DNA from: Lucinisca nassula
Taxonomy: Eukaryota > Mollusca > Bivalvia > Lucinida > Lucinidae
Reading direction: 5' to 3'
Assembly (NCBI GenBank): GCA_963580285.1
Contig: OY757011.1
Coordinates: forward strand, 197,115,644 to 197,179,643
Length of the DNA stretch: 64,000 nt
A program made the translations under genes and the position numbers. A model generated the notes under the pieces. That model saw only the letters and a program-made list of their open reading frames with translations, was not told the origin of the DNA and searched no databases. Positions 1 to 55,816 of this stretch are shown here, in pieces. How positions within the stretch are numbered: the first letter of the stretch is position 1; each line of letters begins with the position of its first letter.

Positions 1-1500
1 AGCAAATTCTTTCCTTTAAGAGTAGACCCCTTTTTCAGTGGGACAGGGCTTATAGAAAAGCGAACAGCAAGTCCCAAAAGTTGTCTCCCTTTGAACTAGA
101 AATGTGTCCAAAGTACACAGATGCCCCCGCTTAGCACATTAATCTTTAAGTGGTGCAAATACCAATCTGTGCGAGTTTCGGCGTTCCACCAATAGTGACC
201 TTGACGTTAAAAGTCGAAATCGCTCGAGATATTGTCATAAGGAACATTTGTGTGAAGTTATTTTGAAATCGGTGAAGAAATGTTAGCGCTAGAGGGGTGA
301 CAAAGTTTTTCTAAAAATAGCCACAGTGACCTTGACCTTGAAAGTGGAACTCGCTAGAGATATTGTCATAAGGAACATTTGTGTGAAGTTATATTGAAAT
401 TAGTCAAGAAATGTAAGCGCTAGAGCGAAGACAAAGTTTTTCTAAAAATAGCCACAGTGACCTTGAACTTGAAAGTCAAAATAGCTTGAGATATTGTCAT
501 AAGGAACATTTGCATGAAGTTATATTGAAATTGGTGAAGAAAAGGAGGCGCTAGAGCAATGACAAAGTTTTTCTAAAAATAGCCACTGTAACCTTGACCT
601 TGAGGTGATGACCTTGAAAGTTGAACTCGCTCAAGATATTGTCATAAGGAACGTTTGTGTGAACTTATATTGAAATCAGTGAAGAAATGTAGGCGCTAGA
701 GCAATGACAAAGTTTTTCTAAAAATAACCTCTGTGACCTTGACCTTGAGGCCATGACCTTAAAAGTCGAACCTGCACGAGATATTTTTATAAGGAACATT
801 TGTGTGAAGTTTATTGAAATTGGTGGTACAAATACCTTAACCAAAGTCTTAAACATTAAATTTTTTCTAATTCTATGACCTTGACCTTGAGGTCATGGGT
901 ATGGGTGGGGGTATTGCTGAATAAACCATTGGACCTATATGTATCATCATAGTAAATATAAACCAAATCCATTGTATGGTTATGAAAATATGAGCTCAAG
1001 TTCTACCTGGTACAAATACCTTAACCTGGGTCTTAAACATTAAAACTTTCAAGTCCATGACCTTGACCTTGAGGTCATGGGTATGGGTGGGGGTATTGCT
1101 GAATAAAACTTCAGTCCTATATCTGTCATCATACCGAATATGAACCAAATTCATTACACGGTTTGGAAAATATGAGCTCAAGTTCTACCTGGTACAAATA
1201 CCTTAACCTGGGTCTTAAACGTTAAAAATTTCGAAGTCCACGACCTTGACCTTGAGGTCTAGGGTATGGCTGGGGGTATTGCTGAATAAAACTTTGGACC
1301 TATATCTATCATCATACTAAATATAAACCAAATCTATTGTATGGTTTGGAAAATATGAGCTCAAGTTCTACCTTGTACAAAAACCTTAACCTGAGTCTAA
1401 CAGGATTACGTACGTACGTACGTACGTACGTACACACTTTCGTACATTCGGAAACCGTACGCACGTACACACGGACGCACGTACGGAAAACCGAAAAACT
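1..1500. repeat. Diverged tandem array of 130-185 bp units with a (CGTA)n tail
   Basis: Units containing GATATTGTCATAAGGAAC recur near 230, 360, 491, 637 and 776 (spacing about 130-146 bp). From about 840 a second unit of about 180 bp (ACCTTAACCTGGGTCTTAAAC...GAGGTCATGGGTATGGGTGG) repeats three times. Both unit types contain CCTTGACCTTGAGGTCA. The array ends in an alternating CGTA/ACGG simple repeat at 1407-1490. The layout (core repeats then an ACGG-type microsatellite) resembles bivalve pearl-like elements. Bases 1-33 are instead half of a Family K hairpin. Confidence 0.8.
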
Positions 1501-2047
1501 ATATGCCCCCGGCATCATACGATGCGGGGGCATAAAAATGGCAGAAAAGTCTGCCAGGTGTTCCCATTCCCGGTATATATCCTTGTAACTCAACCTTAAC
1601 TGATGATATGGTTAGTGTCCTTGCCAGAATAATATTTACTTTAACTTGTATCAATCAAAAGCACAGAATAGAGATAAAAGATCCATGAGACTTATAAAGA
1701 GAAGATGATTCTTAACAAAAATGACAGTGTGGAGACAATGTGATACGATGACAAAAATATGTATAACTAATACTTCGAAAAAATTTATCTTAAATATATA
1801 TACATCTACCTAAACAATACTTGTTTCTAAAATTACATAAACAAATGTACATGGTATATCAACAACAGAGCTGTATAGGTGGACCACCATGTGGGAACAA
1901 GTGATGTACACCCACGTGCATTAAAGAACGGAAAACCTTTGTAGGCATATTTTGTAGTTATGTGAAGTGTATAATATTGCATAGGTATCATAGCTCCTAG
2001 GAAAAAGGAATATTGAGGATAAACAGGGACTTTTTACGTTTTTCGCC

Positions 2048-2246
2048 ACTGAAACATGTTATGGGTATTTGTTAGAATTACGCCAACAAGTACCCACAAC
2101 ATATGTTTCAATGGAAAAATAAGAATATTGGGCGTAAACAGGTACCTTTTCCCTGTTTTTTTGCCATTGAAATATGTTGTGGATACTTGTTAGAGTCACC
2201 TCACTGGGGTAATTCAAACAAGTACCTACAACAAAAATTTCAATTA
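2048..2246. repeat. Two Family E hairpins in tandem
   Basis: Imperfect palindromes at 2048-2113 and 2163-2246 built on TTGTGGGTACTTGTTAGAAT and its complement, separated by about 50 bases. The reported open frame at 2059-2262 is the translation of this pair. Confidence 0.75.
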
Positions 2247-3063
2247 AGAAATAAGTAAACATATTCCAAAGTTATCCCTCATCTATAGCTATGATCTACT
2301 CTGAACACATTTGGGGTAAACCACTTGCTCTCATTAGATGACCCAAAAATAAACATAAATAACAGCATTAACAACTATACATGTGTACAAAATCACATAA
2401 TGTGATGTCATATTCAAGACCAACTGTAAGTCTGCATAAAAACAAAACTGGTCATAAAAAAATTGCTCTTTACGTAGATGATAAAAAATGCAATAATTCT
2501 CTTTGTCAACTTATGTCATGCATCTAAAAACAATACAGACTATAACTTAAGCACATTGCAGATTTGTTACCGTGACAACTTTAACCTTATACATCGCTCC
2601 AGATGGAAGGGTCGGGTTGATGAAATTTTGGGTTTTCTCATTCCTGCTGGAAACTACTTGTTGAAATCACATCAGTAAATTGATTCTAAGTTTCTTAAAC
2701 AAACAACAAAAGTTGGTATTTCTGCCTAACTTTCTACCATTACATCCTTTTTCAGGGACCCAAACCCCTTAATTACTGAACTTTTAGCATGCTGCTGAGA
2801 TGATGTTCTGCTTCTTTTCTTATTTTTACTGGAAAAAAGGCCTTGATATTTCATTCATGTCTTTGTTCACTCCTATGAAGATACTTCTGCAGAAGTGTAT
2901 CCTTGTCTTCTGAGAAATGTTTCCAAACATTGCCATATACGGTAAAATTCTGCTATTAACACCAGCTAAAAGTATAACTAATTATGCTTTTATAAGCCTA
3001 TTTTGAAGGTTTCAGTTAATATTTCTTTGTATATTCTGTATCCAGTGTCAGCTAGCTATAGTA

Positions 3064-3142
3064 AGAAACCACCTTTGGGTCTGATCAAAAGTGGTCATAA
3101 GACCACTTTTGAACAGTCCCAAAGGTGGTCTTCATATCGGAT
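3064..3142. repeat. Family G internal hairpin
   Basis: ACCACCTTTGGGTCTGATCA...GACCACTTTTGAACAGTCCCAAAGGTGGTC folds on itself; it matches the centre of the full Family G element at 12851. Confidence 0.7.
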
Positions 3143-3194
3143 TTTATTGCACCTTCAGGTAAGGAGTACCCAGGAAAATAAGTTAAAGATAATT

Positions 3195-3275
3195 TTCTTA
3201 TTTCTCCATTAAAACATGCGGGTACTTGTTAGAATTGCCTCAACTAGGTGATTCAAACAAGTACCCGCAATACAA
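3195..3275. repeat. Family E hairpin
   Basis: CGGGTACTTGTTAGAATTGCCTC with a diverged right arm ending CAAGTACCCGCAA. Confidence 0.7.
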
Positions 3276-3520
3276 TAATGAAAATGATCTCTTCTTATTC
3301 TTATTTACCCTTATATATAGCTATGCAATGTTCAAGTTTAGCAGCACACAGGTTAATGTTGCACAGTAGTCAGAGGATATATGATCCATAACTACCATAA
3401 TCTTTCAGACATATTCAGACATCATACCCCGTATTCCTCAAAATCTGAGTCAGTTCCACTAAGTATGTATATTTGGCTGGATTGGCAAGCAACAAGAGAT
3501 ACTCAACATGCTGGCCTAAA

Positions 3521-3806
3521 GCCCCCGCCCATCAGGCTTGAAGAAATATATTGGCTGCATGATGCTTCCATGCAGAGCTGAAACCGACCCGCACACGAGT
3601 ACTGGTAAACCGCTTAGAGGAGCCCTGCCCAGGAAAAGCGGTGCAAGTTGGCCCGTCCATGTTTATAAACCCTATTGGTTTCATTGGGCAACAGGGCTTG
3701 AGATGTCATTTCATCTCAATGTTGGGTAAAAGTCCCACAAAATTGGAAGCAACATCTCCAAAATGACCTTTATAGTGTTGACGGGGATGTTAAACCTTAA
3801 ATCAAA
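3521..3806 (+). repeat. SINE-X copy
   Basis: Starts GCCCCCGCCCATCAGGCTTG, contains TGCATGATGCTTCCATGCAG and TCATTTCATCTCAATGTTGG, and ends in GACGGGGATGTTAAACC plus an A/C-rich tail (ATCAAACCAAAAAA). About ten copies occur in the window in both orientations. No clear pol III boxes were recognised, so SINE is inferred from the length and 3' tail. Confidence 0.65.
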
Positions 3807-4750
3807 CCAAAAAACATGCAGGCCTGGCATAACAGCTTTCAGTTGGAGTGATAACCTGTATGAAATTAACGTGTATAAGGTGTACTAAAACCTACAATAG
3901 TAAAAAGAACAGGTTTGGTAAGTTGTTGGAGAAACCAGTAAGCAATTTTTACTTTAGGCATAAAAAAACTATATCAACGGGAAACTAAAATAGATTCTAA
4001 ATTGGTAGGAAAATTTACCCCATTTGCATCACACTGTAGGTGTATGATGGAAGCACGAAATACTGACCTTTACTGAGCAGGGAACCAGCAAAACTGACTA
4101 CAGATCTTGATCAGTGATGGAAGTCAGAACTTTTTTTTTCACCAAAAAGAGTAGCCCCTATGATATGGTGAGGGAATTGTTTACATGATCCCTCTCAATT
4201 TGTTATGTTTTATGTTTGTATATAATGTGTACATAAGAAGCACTATGCCTATGGAAAGGAAGGCAGGTAGTCAGTCCTATAAAGGAAGCAATTTAGTTTA
4301 CTTTTGGTGAATGTTTTGGTAAATTTGTGCTCATCTGGAAATCCTTTGCACATATACATGTATGTAAAAATGAGGTTAAAATCAAGACCTTTCTGCTGGC
4401 TCCCCGCTGCTCTGTCCCAGCTCATTATTTACCCTTTCAAATATATGTACAAGAATGCAAAATGCTTGTATCAGTATGTTGCCTGGTACCAGAAATGTTG
4501 ACTGGTACCAGTGCGTATGTTGAAACACTTTAGAACCCAAGGACCATAACCCAAGGATTCACATGTATTTTGAAGCCTCATTTTCTCCGGAAAATATGAA
4601 AATTGGACTGCCATCTGCTTTAGCTTTTCTTTGGTGTTTTCAGGGTTAAACATGGTCCCATTTGCAGTCATCTTTACAATCATAGTTGATGTTAATGAAA
4701 ACGTTAAATATTTACCTTGTGGTGATCAAAGCCAAGCAAAATTCCTCAAT

Positions 4751-4830
4751 TACGACCACCTTATGGATTGTTCTAAAGTGGCCTTTAGTACCACTTTTGA
4801 ACAGTTCCAAAGGTGGTCTCATACTGCAGG
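4751..4830. repeat. Family G internal hairpin, diverged
   Basis: ACGACCACCTTATGGATTG...CCACTTTTGAACAGTTCCAAAGGTGGTC; same palindrome as at 3064 and 12860. Confidence 0.65.
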
Positions 4831-5055
4831 ATACTCAGTGTAGAAAATACAAAGAAGAAAAACCATGAAACATTTAACTACACTATTAAAAGAAAAATTA
4901 GTCTTTAATTTAATAGTGAATTTCATTGTATTTTATTGTCCTTTTCATATCGAGGCAGGGGTCACTGGAGTGCCCGGAGAGAACTGTCATAGCTCCAGGT
5001 TAAGGAGGCATAATGTAGGTAATTATGGGATAATTGTCTTTATTTCTTATTTGGA

Positions 5056-5726
5056 ACATAATGTGGGTACTGAAGAGGAACATGTTGCTGGTACTGAAGA
5101 GGAACATGTTGCTGGTACTGAAGAGGAATATGTTGCTGGTACTGAAAAGGAACATGTTGCTGGTACTGTAGAGGAACATGTTGTGGGTACTGAAGAGAAA
5201 CATGTTGCTGGTACTGAAAAGGAACATGTTGCTGGTACTGAAGAGGAATATGTTGCTGGTACTGAAAAGGAACATGTTGCTGGTACTGTAGAGGAACATG
5301 TTGTGGGTACTGAAGAGAAACATGTTGCTGGTACTGAAAAGGAACATGTTGCTGGTACTGAAGAGGAATATGTTGCTGGTACTGAAAAGGAACATGTTGC
5401 TGGTACTGTAGAGGAACATGTTGTGGGTACTGAAAAGAAACATGTTGCTGGTACTGAAAAGGAACATGTTGTGGGAACTGAAGAGGAACATGTTGTGGGT
5501 ACTGATGAGGAACATGTTGTGGGTACTGAAGAGAAACATGTTGCTGGTACTGAAAAGGAACATGTTGTGGGAACTGAAGAGGAACATGTTGTGGGTACTG
5601 ATGAGGAACATGTTGTGGGTACTGAAGAGGAACATGTTGTGGGTACTAAAAGAGGAACATGTTGTGGGTACTGAAGAGGAACATGTTGTGGGTACTGAAG
5701 AGGAACATGTTGTGGGTACTAATGAG
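5056..5726. repeat. 24-bp minisatellite (GGTACTGAAGAGGAACATGTTGTG type)
   Basis: About 28 units of 24 bp with a 120-bp (five-unit) higher-order repeat visible between about 5110 and 5450. The period is a multiple of three and lacks stops, so three frames on two strands stay open (4865-5674 plus, 5000-5635 minus, 5418-5756 plus). A 25-bp unit near 5647 breaks phase. Each unit has the palindrome AACATGTT and the string ACATGTTGTGGGTACT shared with Family E arms. Confidence 0.9.
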
Positions 5727-6469
5727 ACAACTCTTAAAAAGTACCCTTTTTTATAAAATAGATAAATATCTCAGTATTCACTCCTCCTTATCTCGAGCTA
5801 TGACTGCTAATCTTTTATAAGACCACTTCAACTTTCTCGAATGCTAGACCTTGGGTTGTGTAAACAGATTTAGGAGTAGATGCCATTTTGTTTGCTGCAT
5901 TAGTTTAACGTCACTATATACTAAAATGAAACATGCTTTTGAATATGTAGCACTCTTGCTGCTGAGCTTTTAACTCTTAAAGTGTCAAACCACTCAACGT
6001 AGCAGATAACATTTCTTAGACTTTTTTTTTTCTCCCGGGACAATAAGAAAATAATCCCTTTTAGGTCTATCTTCTCCCCAGGTAAAATTAGGTCTATCAT
6101 CTTTCATAGCAGCTGAACCACAAGATGGTCCACGTCAAATGTCAAGCCTCAATTTCTCTCTCCAAAAACAAAATAAATGAAAATGTCATCTGCTTCAATA
6201 GTGGGTGACACTTTAAGGGTTAACAGGTGGAGAAAAAATTATGAACTCATCAAAAATTATCAACACATTTTAAGCTGAACTATTTGGTAGAATAAAAATG
6301 AACCGAACTAATGGGAAGATCCATGTTTCCATTAATGTGCACGTTTGCTGACATTTTACAAAGAATCATTATGCTATAATAAGATGCTAATAGTGGACTT
6401 CACAAATAAAGAGCACCAATCAAAACTATTAGCAGACAACATTAAAAAAAAAAAGTAATTCTCATTGTT

Positions 6470-6615
6470 TTCTGATAAAATCAGGCTTGACATTCCATGT
6501 GAATTGTCTGCTAAGCAGACAATTCACATGAAATGTCAAGCTGATTTTCTCTGATAAGAAAAAAAGAACAATGTCATCTGCTTTGTAATTCAGCTTGGCC
6601 CTTAAAGGTTGAAAG
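6470..6615. repeat. Family F hairpin
   Basis: A near-perfect palindrome: TTGACATTCCATGTGAATTG, TCTGCTAAGCAGA, then the complement, flanked by TTTTCTCTGATAAGAA-type arms. The clearest copy of the family, and the likely ancestor type of the 14268-15365 satellite. Confidence 0.75.
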
Positions 6616-6793
6616 GATGTGATCACAATGACAATGAGCCAAACTTTGTGAAAAGAACACATAGTATATGTAAGCATAACTGGGACCATTATATACTTAC
6701 AGACTTGTGTGAGCCACTCATGTTGGCACATAAACTATCTGGACCAAAACAAAGCTTGCAGCAACCAGCTACAGACATGGTAACATTTTGTGT

Positions 6794-7011
6794 TTAACCC
6801 TTATCCTGCTGTTCACGACAACCCCTACCTTTTCAAACAGTGTAGATCCAGATCAGATGGCTATCTGATCAGGGATCTACATCTTTGCAAACAGTGTAGA
6901 TTTAGATCAGATGAAGTCATCTGATCAGGATCTATACTGTTTGACAGTCATGTTGTAAATTTGAAGGAATAAATTACATCTGGTAATCTGATTGGAAAGT
7001 GGATAACTTAA
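6794..7011 (+). mobile_element. Family A TTAA MITE with doubled core
   Basis: Begins TTAACCCTTATCCTGCTG; the right end is degenerate. Uniquely carries two palindromic cores in tandem (about 6834-6948). Confidence 0.7.
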
Positions 7012-7560
7012 TTTTTCATATGACATTTTGACAACATTTTTGTGCGGGAGACACTTTTGTTACTTCTGATTTCAGTCAACATTTCTTTTCACAGAAAAGA
7101 ATCAAGTTTTTTCCTTTAACCAAAGACCTCAATCATTAAGGTTTGGTTGGTGTGTTTGTCTCAGTCAACACTTTTTATTTCATATTGAGCTGGTCAATTT
7201 TTACTAACAACAATTGCTGGACAAGCTTATACACAAGTGGTTAATAAGTACTGTTCATATTTTTTCACCACATACTGATCAATGCCCTTCTTGAATCAGT
7301 GGAAGGGAAAGAGTGACCACAGAAAAGGTTTCATGATCAATCTTCGTGAATTAAAAATGTGGCCCACCTGGCAGGTATTGAAATCCCGACCAAAAGATAG
7401 GGTGGATGAAAGTATCTGTAAGGGTAGCCTCCCTTGACGGTTTAACCACTTTCCTTCAGCTACAGCAGCCTGCTGCTTGCATATACAATAAATATTCTTT
7501 TCACTGGACCTAACTCAGTTGTATTTCACATAGCAACAGAGAAGGCGGATATTTGGTAGT

Positions 7561-7632
7561 TTTCCTTATTTCTCCATATAAACGTATGTTGTGAGTATTT
7601 ATTAGAACCGCCTCACAACATAGGTTATGGAG
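7561..7632. repeat. Family E hairpin, right arm partly deleted
   Basis: TATGTTGTGAGTATTTATTAGAACCGCCTCACAACATAGGTTAT; only a short part of the right arm remains. Confidence 0.6.
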
Positions 7633-8037
7633 AACTGACAAAACCTAGCCTTCAATTATCACAAAATACAAACCATATCTGTTGCTATGATTTCATCAGG
7701 TACTAGAGCTTATTATGTCATGAAAACTACCAACAATGTATATTTCTTTACAAAAAGATGACTTGATTTTTGAAGACAGAAAAATATAGAACATATATTG
7801 AGATTTGTCGTCAGTGAAGACGCTGGACACCAAGATTATGAGAATATGATGAAATAGAATGAGAGTTAAAGTATCTCTTACCAGCTTGCTGCCTTTCAAT
7901 GAATCAATAAAAATTTAATTTTTATTTTACAGTATAATATATTTTAATAAGTCATTCATAAATAATATACTGTCTTATTGTACAATTTGAGTCACAGTTT
8001 ATTTTTATACACTTAATTATCACCAATGACCTCAACA

Positions 8038-8155
8038 TGTCACAAGTCAAGCCAAGTCATGATTGGTCACTTATGTCACAATATGTAAGCCAAGTCATGA
8101 TTGGTTGTAAGTTTGTAAGCCAAGTAATGACTGGTCACTTTAAGTCACATGATAT
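8038..8155. repeat. Short tandem repeat, about 45-bp unit, 3 copies
   Basis: Units of AAGCCAAGTCATGATTGGTCACTTATGTCACA type; each has a CCAAT/ATTGG motif. It lies about 770 bp beyond the ZMIZ stop codon. Confidence 0.65.
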
Positions 8156-8771
8156 AACAAGAATGATAAGTTTTGATCTTCAGTCATGAAGTCACTATAA
8201 CAATACTAACTGGTTTTAATAAATATTAAAATGATGATGATTGTTCAATGTAAGATAATGAACAATGAATTGTTGATCCTAATTCTCCCCGAGATCATCC
8301 AACATATGTCAGTGTGATGAAGGATTTCTCATAATCCTTTAATCCTAAAGATGCCAATCACAACAACTGTCGTCCGCCTTGTTATCTGCTGCTTACTTTA
8401 TATTGTCACAAACATTGTAGACCCAGATCAGACTGCTCTCTGAGAGCAGTCTGATCAGGGTCTACACTGTTTCCTTGTGTGAAAAAAAATACTTGAAAAG
8501 TTTGCAAGAAGACGCAGCAGACAACATAAACAGACATCTCCTGATGCAGTTGTTTGGTATCTTAGGTTTAAATGTTTGAAATGAATAAATATGAGTGCAC
8601 ACTGTGATTTGTGTCACTACCATTTTCATATTTTGTTCCGCAGGTCTACTGCAATAAACGCAAAACACTTCTTGGTCACTGATCACATGACTTGTATCAA
8701 AACGAGTCCCTACCTCGTAACACTGGCCATGATACAAGTCTGAACCCTGTTACCATGGATTAAACACTTAT

Positions 8772-8777
8772 TTTATT
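8772..8777 (-). promoter_or_regulatory. Candidate poly(A) signal AATAAA for the ZMIZ mRNA
   Basis: Minus-strand AATAAA (TTTATT on plus), about 140 bases after the stop codon. It is the nearest exact hexamer downstream. The 3' UTR could be longer, so this is a candidate only. Confidence 0.4.
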
Positions 8778-8917
8778 AACTTTGTTGACATGGTAACAAA
8801 GTAACACTTTAATCGTTTATCACAAGCACACTTTGGTTATTTTTTTAAACTTGTCGCAGGTTCATGACAAAGCACCCTTGAACGCTTCCCAAACACATTA
8901 ACAACTCAACTCACACT

Positions 8918-52893
<43,976 letters not shown>

Positions 52894-53000
52894 CTGAAAA
52901 TAGACGAAAAACAAACAAATGATCAGATAAGTTTGTATACATATAAACTAAATAGGCATATTCTGCAGCAGCAATAATTGCCCATAAAAAGGTAGCTCAC

Positions 53001-53213
53001 TTAACTCTTATCATGCTGTTCGCGACAACCCCTATCTTTGGAAACAGTGTAGATCCAGATCAGATGGCTTCTGAAGAAGCCATCTGATCAGGATCTACAC
53101 TGTTTGACATTCAATTCATGAATTTGTAGGAATAAATTACATCAAGTAATTTGATTGGTTCAAAGTTAGAAATGGGTGTGGCTTAACTGAATATTCAGCA
53201 AGAGAAGGGTTAA
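53001..53213 (+). mobile_element. Family A TTAA MITE
   Basis: TTAACTCTTATCATGCTG ... CAGCAAGAGAAGGGTTAA; 213 bp. Confidence 0.92.
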
Positions 53214-53315
53214 AGATCAAAGCACTGACAGCACTGGTGGGTAGACAAGACTGGAAAATTCTCCTGAAAGAGGACTTTAGATGCTTTTCTTTAACCCTTA
53301 AATTCCTGTACTGTA

Positions 53316-53528
53316 TTAACCCTTGTCCTGCTGAATATTTAAATATGTCACACCCACTACTGATTATCAGCCAATCAGATTACGTGATGCAAATTATTGC
53401 AACAGATTCATAAACTGGATGGCAAACAATGAAGATCCTGATCAGATGGCTTCTTCAGAAGCCATCTGATCTGGATCTACATTGTTTCAAAGATAAGGCA
53501 TATCCAGGCTCAGCAGGACAAGGGTTAT
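53316..53528 (-). mobile_element. Family A MITE (TTGTCCTGCTG subtype)
   Basis: TTAACCCTTGTCCTGCTG ... CAGCAGGACAAGGGTTAT; opposite to the copy at 53001, 103 bp away. Confidence 0.9.
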
Positions 53529-54027
53529 AAGCAAACAGTAAACTTAGACAATGCATCTGATCTGGGTGTACATCTTTTGCCAAACCCAACATATGATTCC
53601 CGTCCTGATTCTCTACATAACCCTGTTACGCAACACCCTGACCGTTACTTGGAGCAGTGAACATCACATGGACTTAATTCAGCATTGAAAAGCTACTGCA
53701 CTTTTTTACTTTGAGTTGAATGAAAAAAACAAGTCCCAATTAATTATGCAAACCAGTCAAGACGGTCTCTGCTAAAAGTGCTCCACTACTGAATAGGAAT
53801 AAAAATATTTTTTTGCAAGTTACCTCCCTTGAAAGAATCAATTAAAAGAAACTGCCTGTTTGAAACCCGTACCCCTTGTGACAAAAGGACTTATACTGTT
53901 ACTGCTAAATCATAGATGATGTTACAACCACCTGAACAGAGACAATATTAATACTTTTGTGACTGCCAGATTTAAAAGTCCATTATTTTTGGAACATGGT
54001 TTGCCCATTTCAGAGCAATACAATTTG

Positions 54028-54308
54028 TTTGATTTGAGGTTTAAATCACCATCAACACTATTTAAGTCATTCTGGAGAAATTGCATGCAAGTTTGTGGGA
54101 CTTTTACCCGACGTTGAAATGAAAAGACATCTTATTACCTGCCCCCCCCCCCCCATGAAACCAATAGGGTTTATATGCAGGGATGGTCCGACTTGCAACA
54201 CTTTGTCTGAGCAGGCATAGACCCTCTCTGTGGTTTACCAGTACTCATCGGTTTCGTGGAAGCATCATGCAGCCCAATCTGTTTTTCCAAGCCCCGATGG
54301 ACCAGGGC
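54028..54308 (-). repeat. SINE-X copy with a C homopolymer
   Basis: GTTTGATTTGAGGTTTAAAT ... AAGCCCCGATGGACC; a 14-base C run at 54141-54154. Confidence 0.68.
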
Positions 54309-54479
54309 CAGCAATACCATTTACATTTGACATATAAATGAGCATATCTATAACTGTCTTCCTGTTTATGTCTTTTTATAACTTCCTCTCTCAAAGAAAG
54401 GGTCACAGCCCCAAACCACAGCAATACAAAGTCAATACATCCGCTACATCAAAACATCAGGAAATATACACTTCAGCTC

Positions 54480-54692
54480 TTAACCCTTGTTCTGCTGAAT
54501 ATTCATATATGTCACACCCACTACAGATTATCTACCAATCAGATTACTTGATGCAAATTATTACAACAAATTCACAATCTGAATGACAAACAATGTAGAT
54601 CCTGATCAGATGGCTTCTTCAGAAGCCATCTGATCTGGATCTACATTGTTTCAAAGAAAAGGCATATCCGGGATCAACAGGACAAGGGTTAA
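54480..54692 (-). mobile_element. Family A TTAA MITE abutting a Family B element
   Basis: TTAACCCTTGTTCTGCTG ... CAACAGGACAAGGGTTAA; its right TTAA (54689-54692) is also the left end of the next element. Confidence 0.9.
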
Positions 54693-54904
54693 CCAATTTC
54701 AGGTGGGAAACCTGGCAAACAGTGCAGACCCAGATCACACAACATAGAATGTGGCATCTGATCAGGGTCTGCATTGTCTGCTATCAGGATTTCCCATCAA
54801 AAATGAAAAAAAAAATAAAAATAAAATAGGCCTGACATGCCTTAAATGACAAATGGACTTTCCAATATGGCAATGGAAGAGTCCACCAGTATACAATGGG
54901 TTAC
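54689..54904 (-). mobile_element. Family B element
   Basis: TTAACCAATTTCAGGTGGG ... AGTATACAATGGGTTAC; core GACCCAGATCACACAAC, A.A mismatch. Confidence 0.78.
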
Positions 54905-54927
54905 TGTAAACATCACAGAAAACAATC

Positions 54928-55064
54928 TTAACCCTTGTCCTGCTGAATATTTTAATCTGCCACACCCACTACTGATTATCAACCAATCAGATTACGTGAG
55001 GCAAATTATTGCAACAAATTCACAATCTGAATGGCAAACAATGTAGATCCTGATCAGATGGCTT
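54928..55064 (-). mobile_element. Family A MITE, truncated in the core
   Basis: TTAACCCTTGTCCTGCTG to GATCCTGATCAGATGGCTT, then fused to a Family B remnant (CACCCCTAAATTTTGAAACAG at about 55088). Confidence 0.82.
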
Positions 55065-55674
55065 TGTCAGAAATCAGTTATGAAGAAAACACAACCTGAC
55101 ACCCCTAAATTTTGAAACAGACTCCTGCTAATATAAGGTGGAAGATTCCATTCGATACAAATAGGGTTAACAACAATGGTGCAGATCAGCCTGTGCTTCC
55201 TCGAGCCGCCCGGGCCCGTAGGTCATACCTATAGTACACTAGTTTTTCTCTAGATTTTTGCTGACCAGAGATATGACATGATAACATGGTCTATAATCTG
55301 CTAAGTGTGTCAAGTGACAAGAGGCCCTTGGGCTCTTCAAACTGTCAATCACCATCTTATCAATAAATATGTAAGTGTAGAAATTATGATGTCTTTTTCA
55401 ATTTATCAATTGATTTATTTGTCATAGACAGGAGTAGAACACATCACAGCTAATTATGTACTTGATCACTCATGTTTGTTATATGAATTAACATAAATAT
55501 GTCCACCATAAATTCATCAGATGAGCTGATGATTATTTGATTTCCCACATATTAAGGCGGATGGGTTCACACCACAAATTTTTCCGCCATTCTTTCGAAG
55601 GGAGACAACTTTCAGGACTTCCTTTCGCTTTTCTTTCCTATTGCTTTTCTTCAACCTCTGTCCCACTGTGAAAG

Positions 55675-55732
55675 GGGTCTACTCTTAAAGGAAAGAACTT
55701 GCTCCTCAGGAGTTAATTATTTCCTTTATTGA
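55675..55732. repeat. Family K hairpin, diverged right arm
   Basis: GGGGTCTACTCTTAAAGGAA, AGAACTTGCTCCTCAGGAGT, TAATTATTTCCTTTA. Confidence 0.7.
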
Positions 55733-55816
55733 CACAGGAGACAAAAAAAATACTTTTGCAGGAGTCGCCCCCTTCCCCACCACCTGAAGGTGTACCAATT
55801 CCCCTCAAGTGACTGA

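Larger units (their letters stand above)
1500..8917. other. 3' flanking DNA of ZMIZ; no gene seen
   Basis: Besides the repeats listed separately, this holds AT-rich sequence with no convincing exon on either strand. Stretches where I see nothing specific: 1570-2040, 2260-3060 (a weak Family F-like hairpin may lie at 2745-2960), 3820-4750, 5760-6450, 7015-7555, 7640-8035 and 8165-8400. A solo palindromic core of the A/B/C/D type is at 8405-8475. All open frames here are short and repeat-derived. Confidence 0.6.

Noticed and set aside
5000..5635. 211-residue minus-strand open frame of MFLFSTHN repeats
   Set aside because: Antisense shadow of the same minisatellite.
4865..5674. 269-residue plus-strand open frame of EEHVVGTE repeats with a hydrophobic N-terminus
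   Set aside because: The period of 24 bp is a multiple of three without stops, so several frames on both strands stay open; a 25-bp unit breaks phase; no splice or family evidence. Treated as a minisatellite.
5056..5726. p53-type response element in each minisatellite unit (GAACATGTTG)
   Set aside because: The third pyrimidine position is G in every unit, so it misses the RRRCWWGYYY half-site; not claimed.
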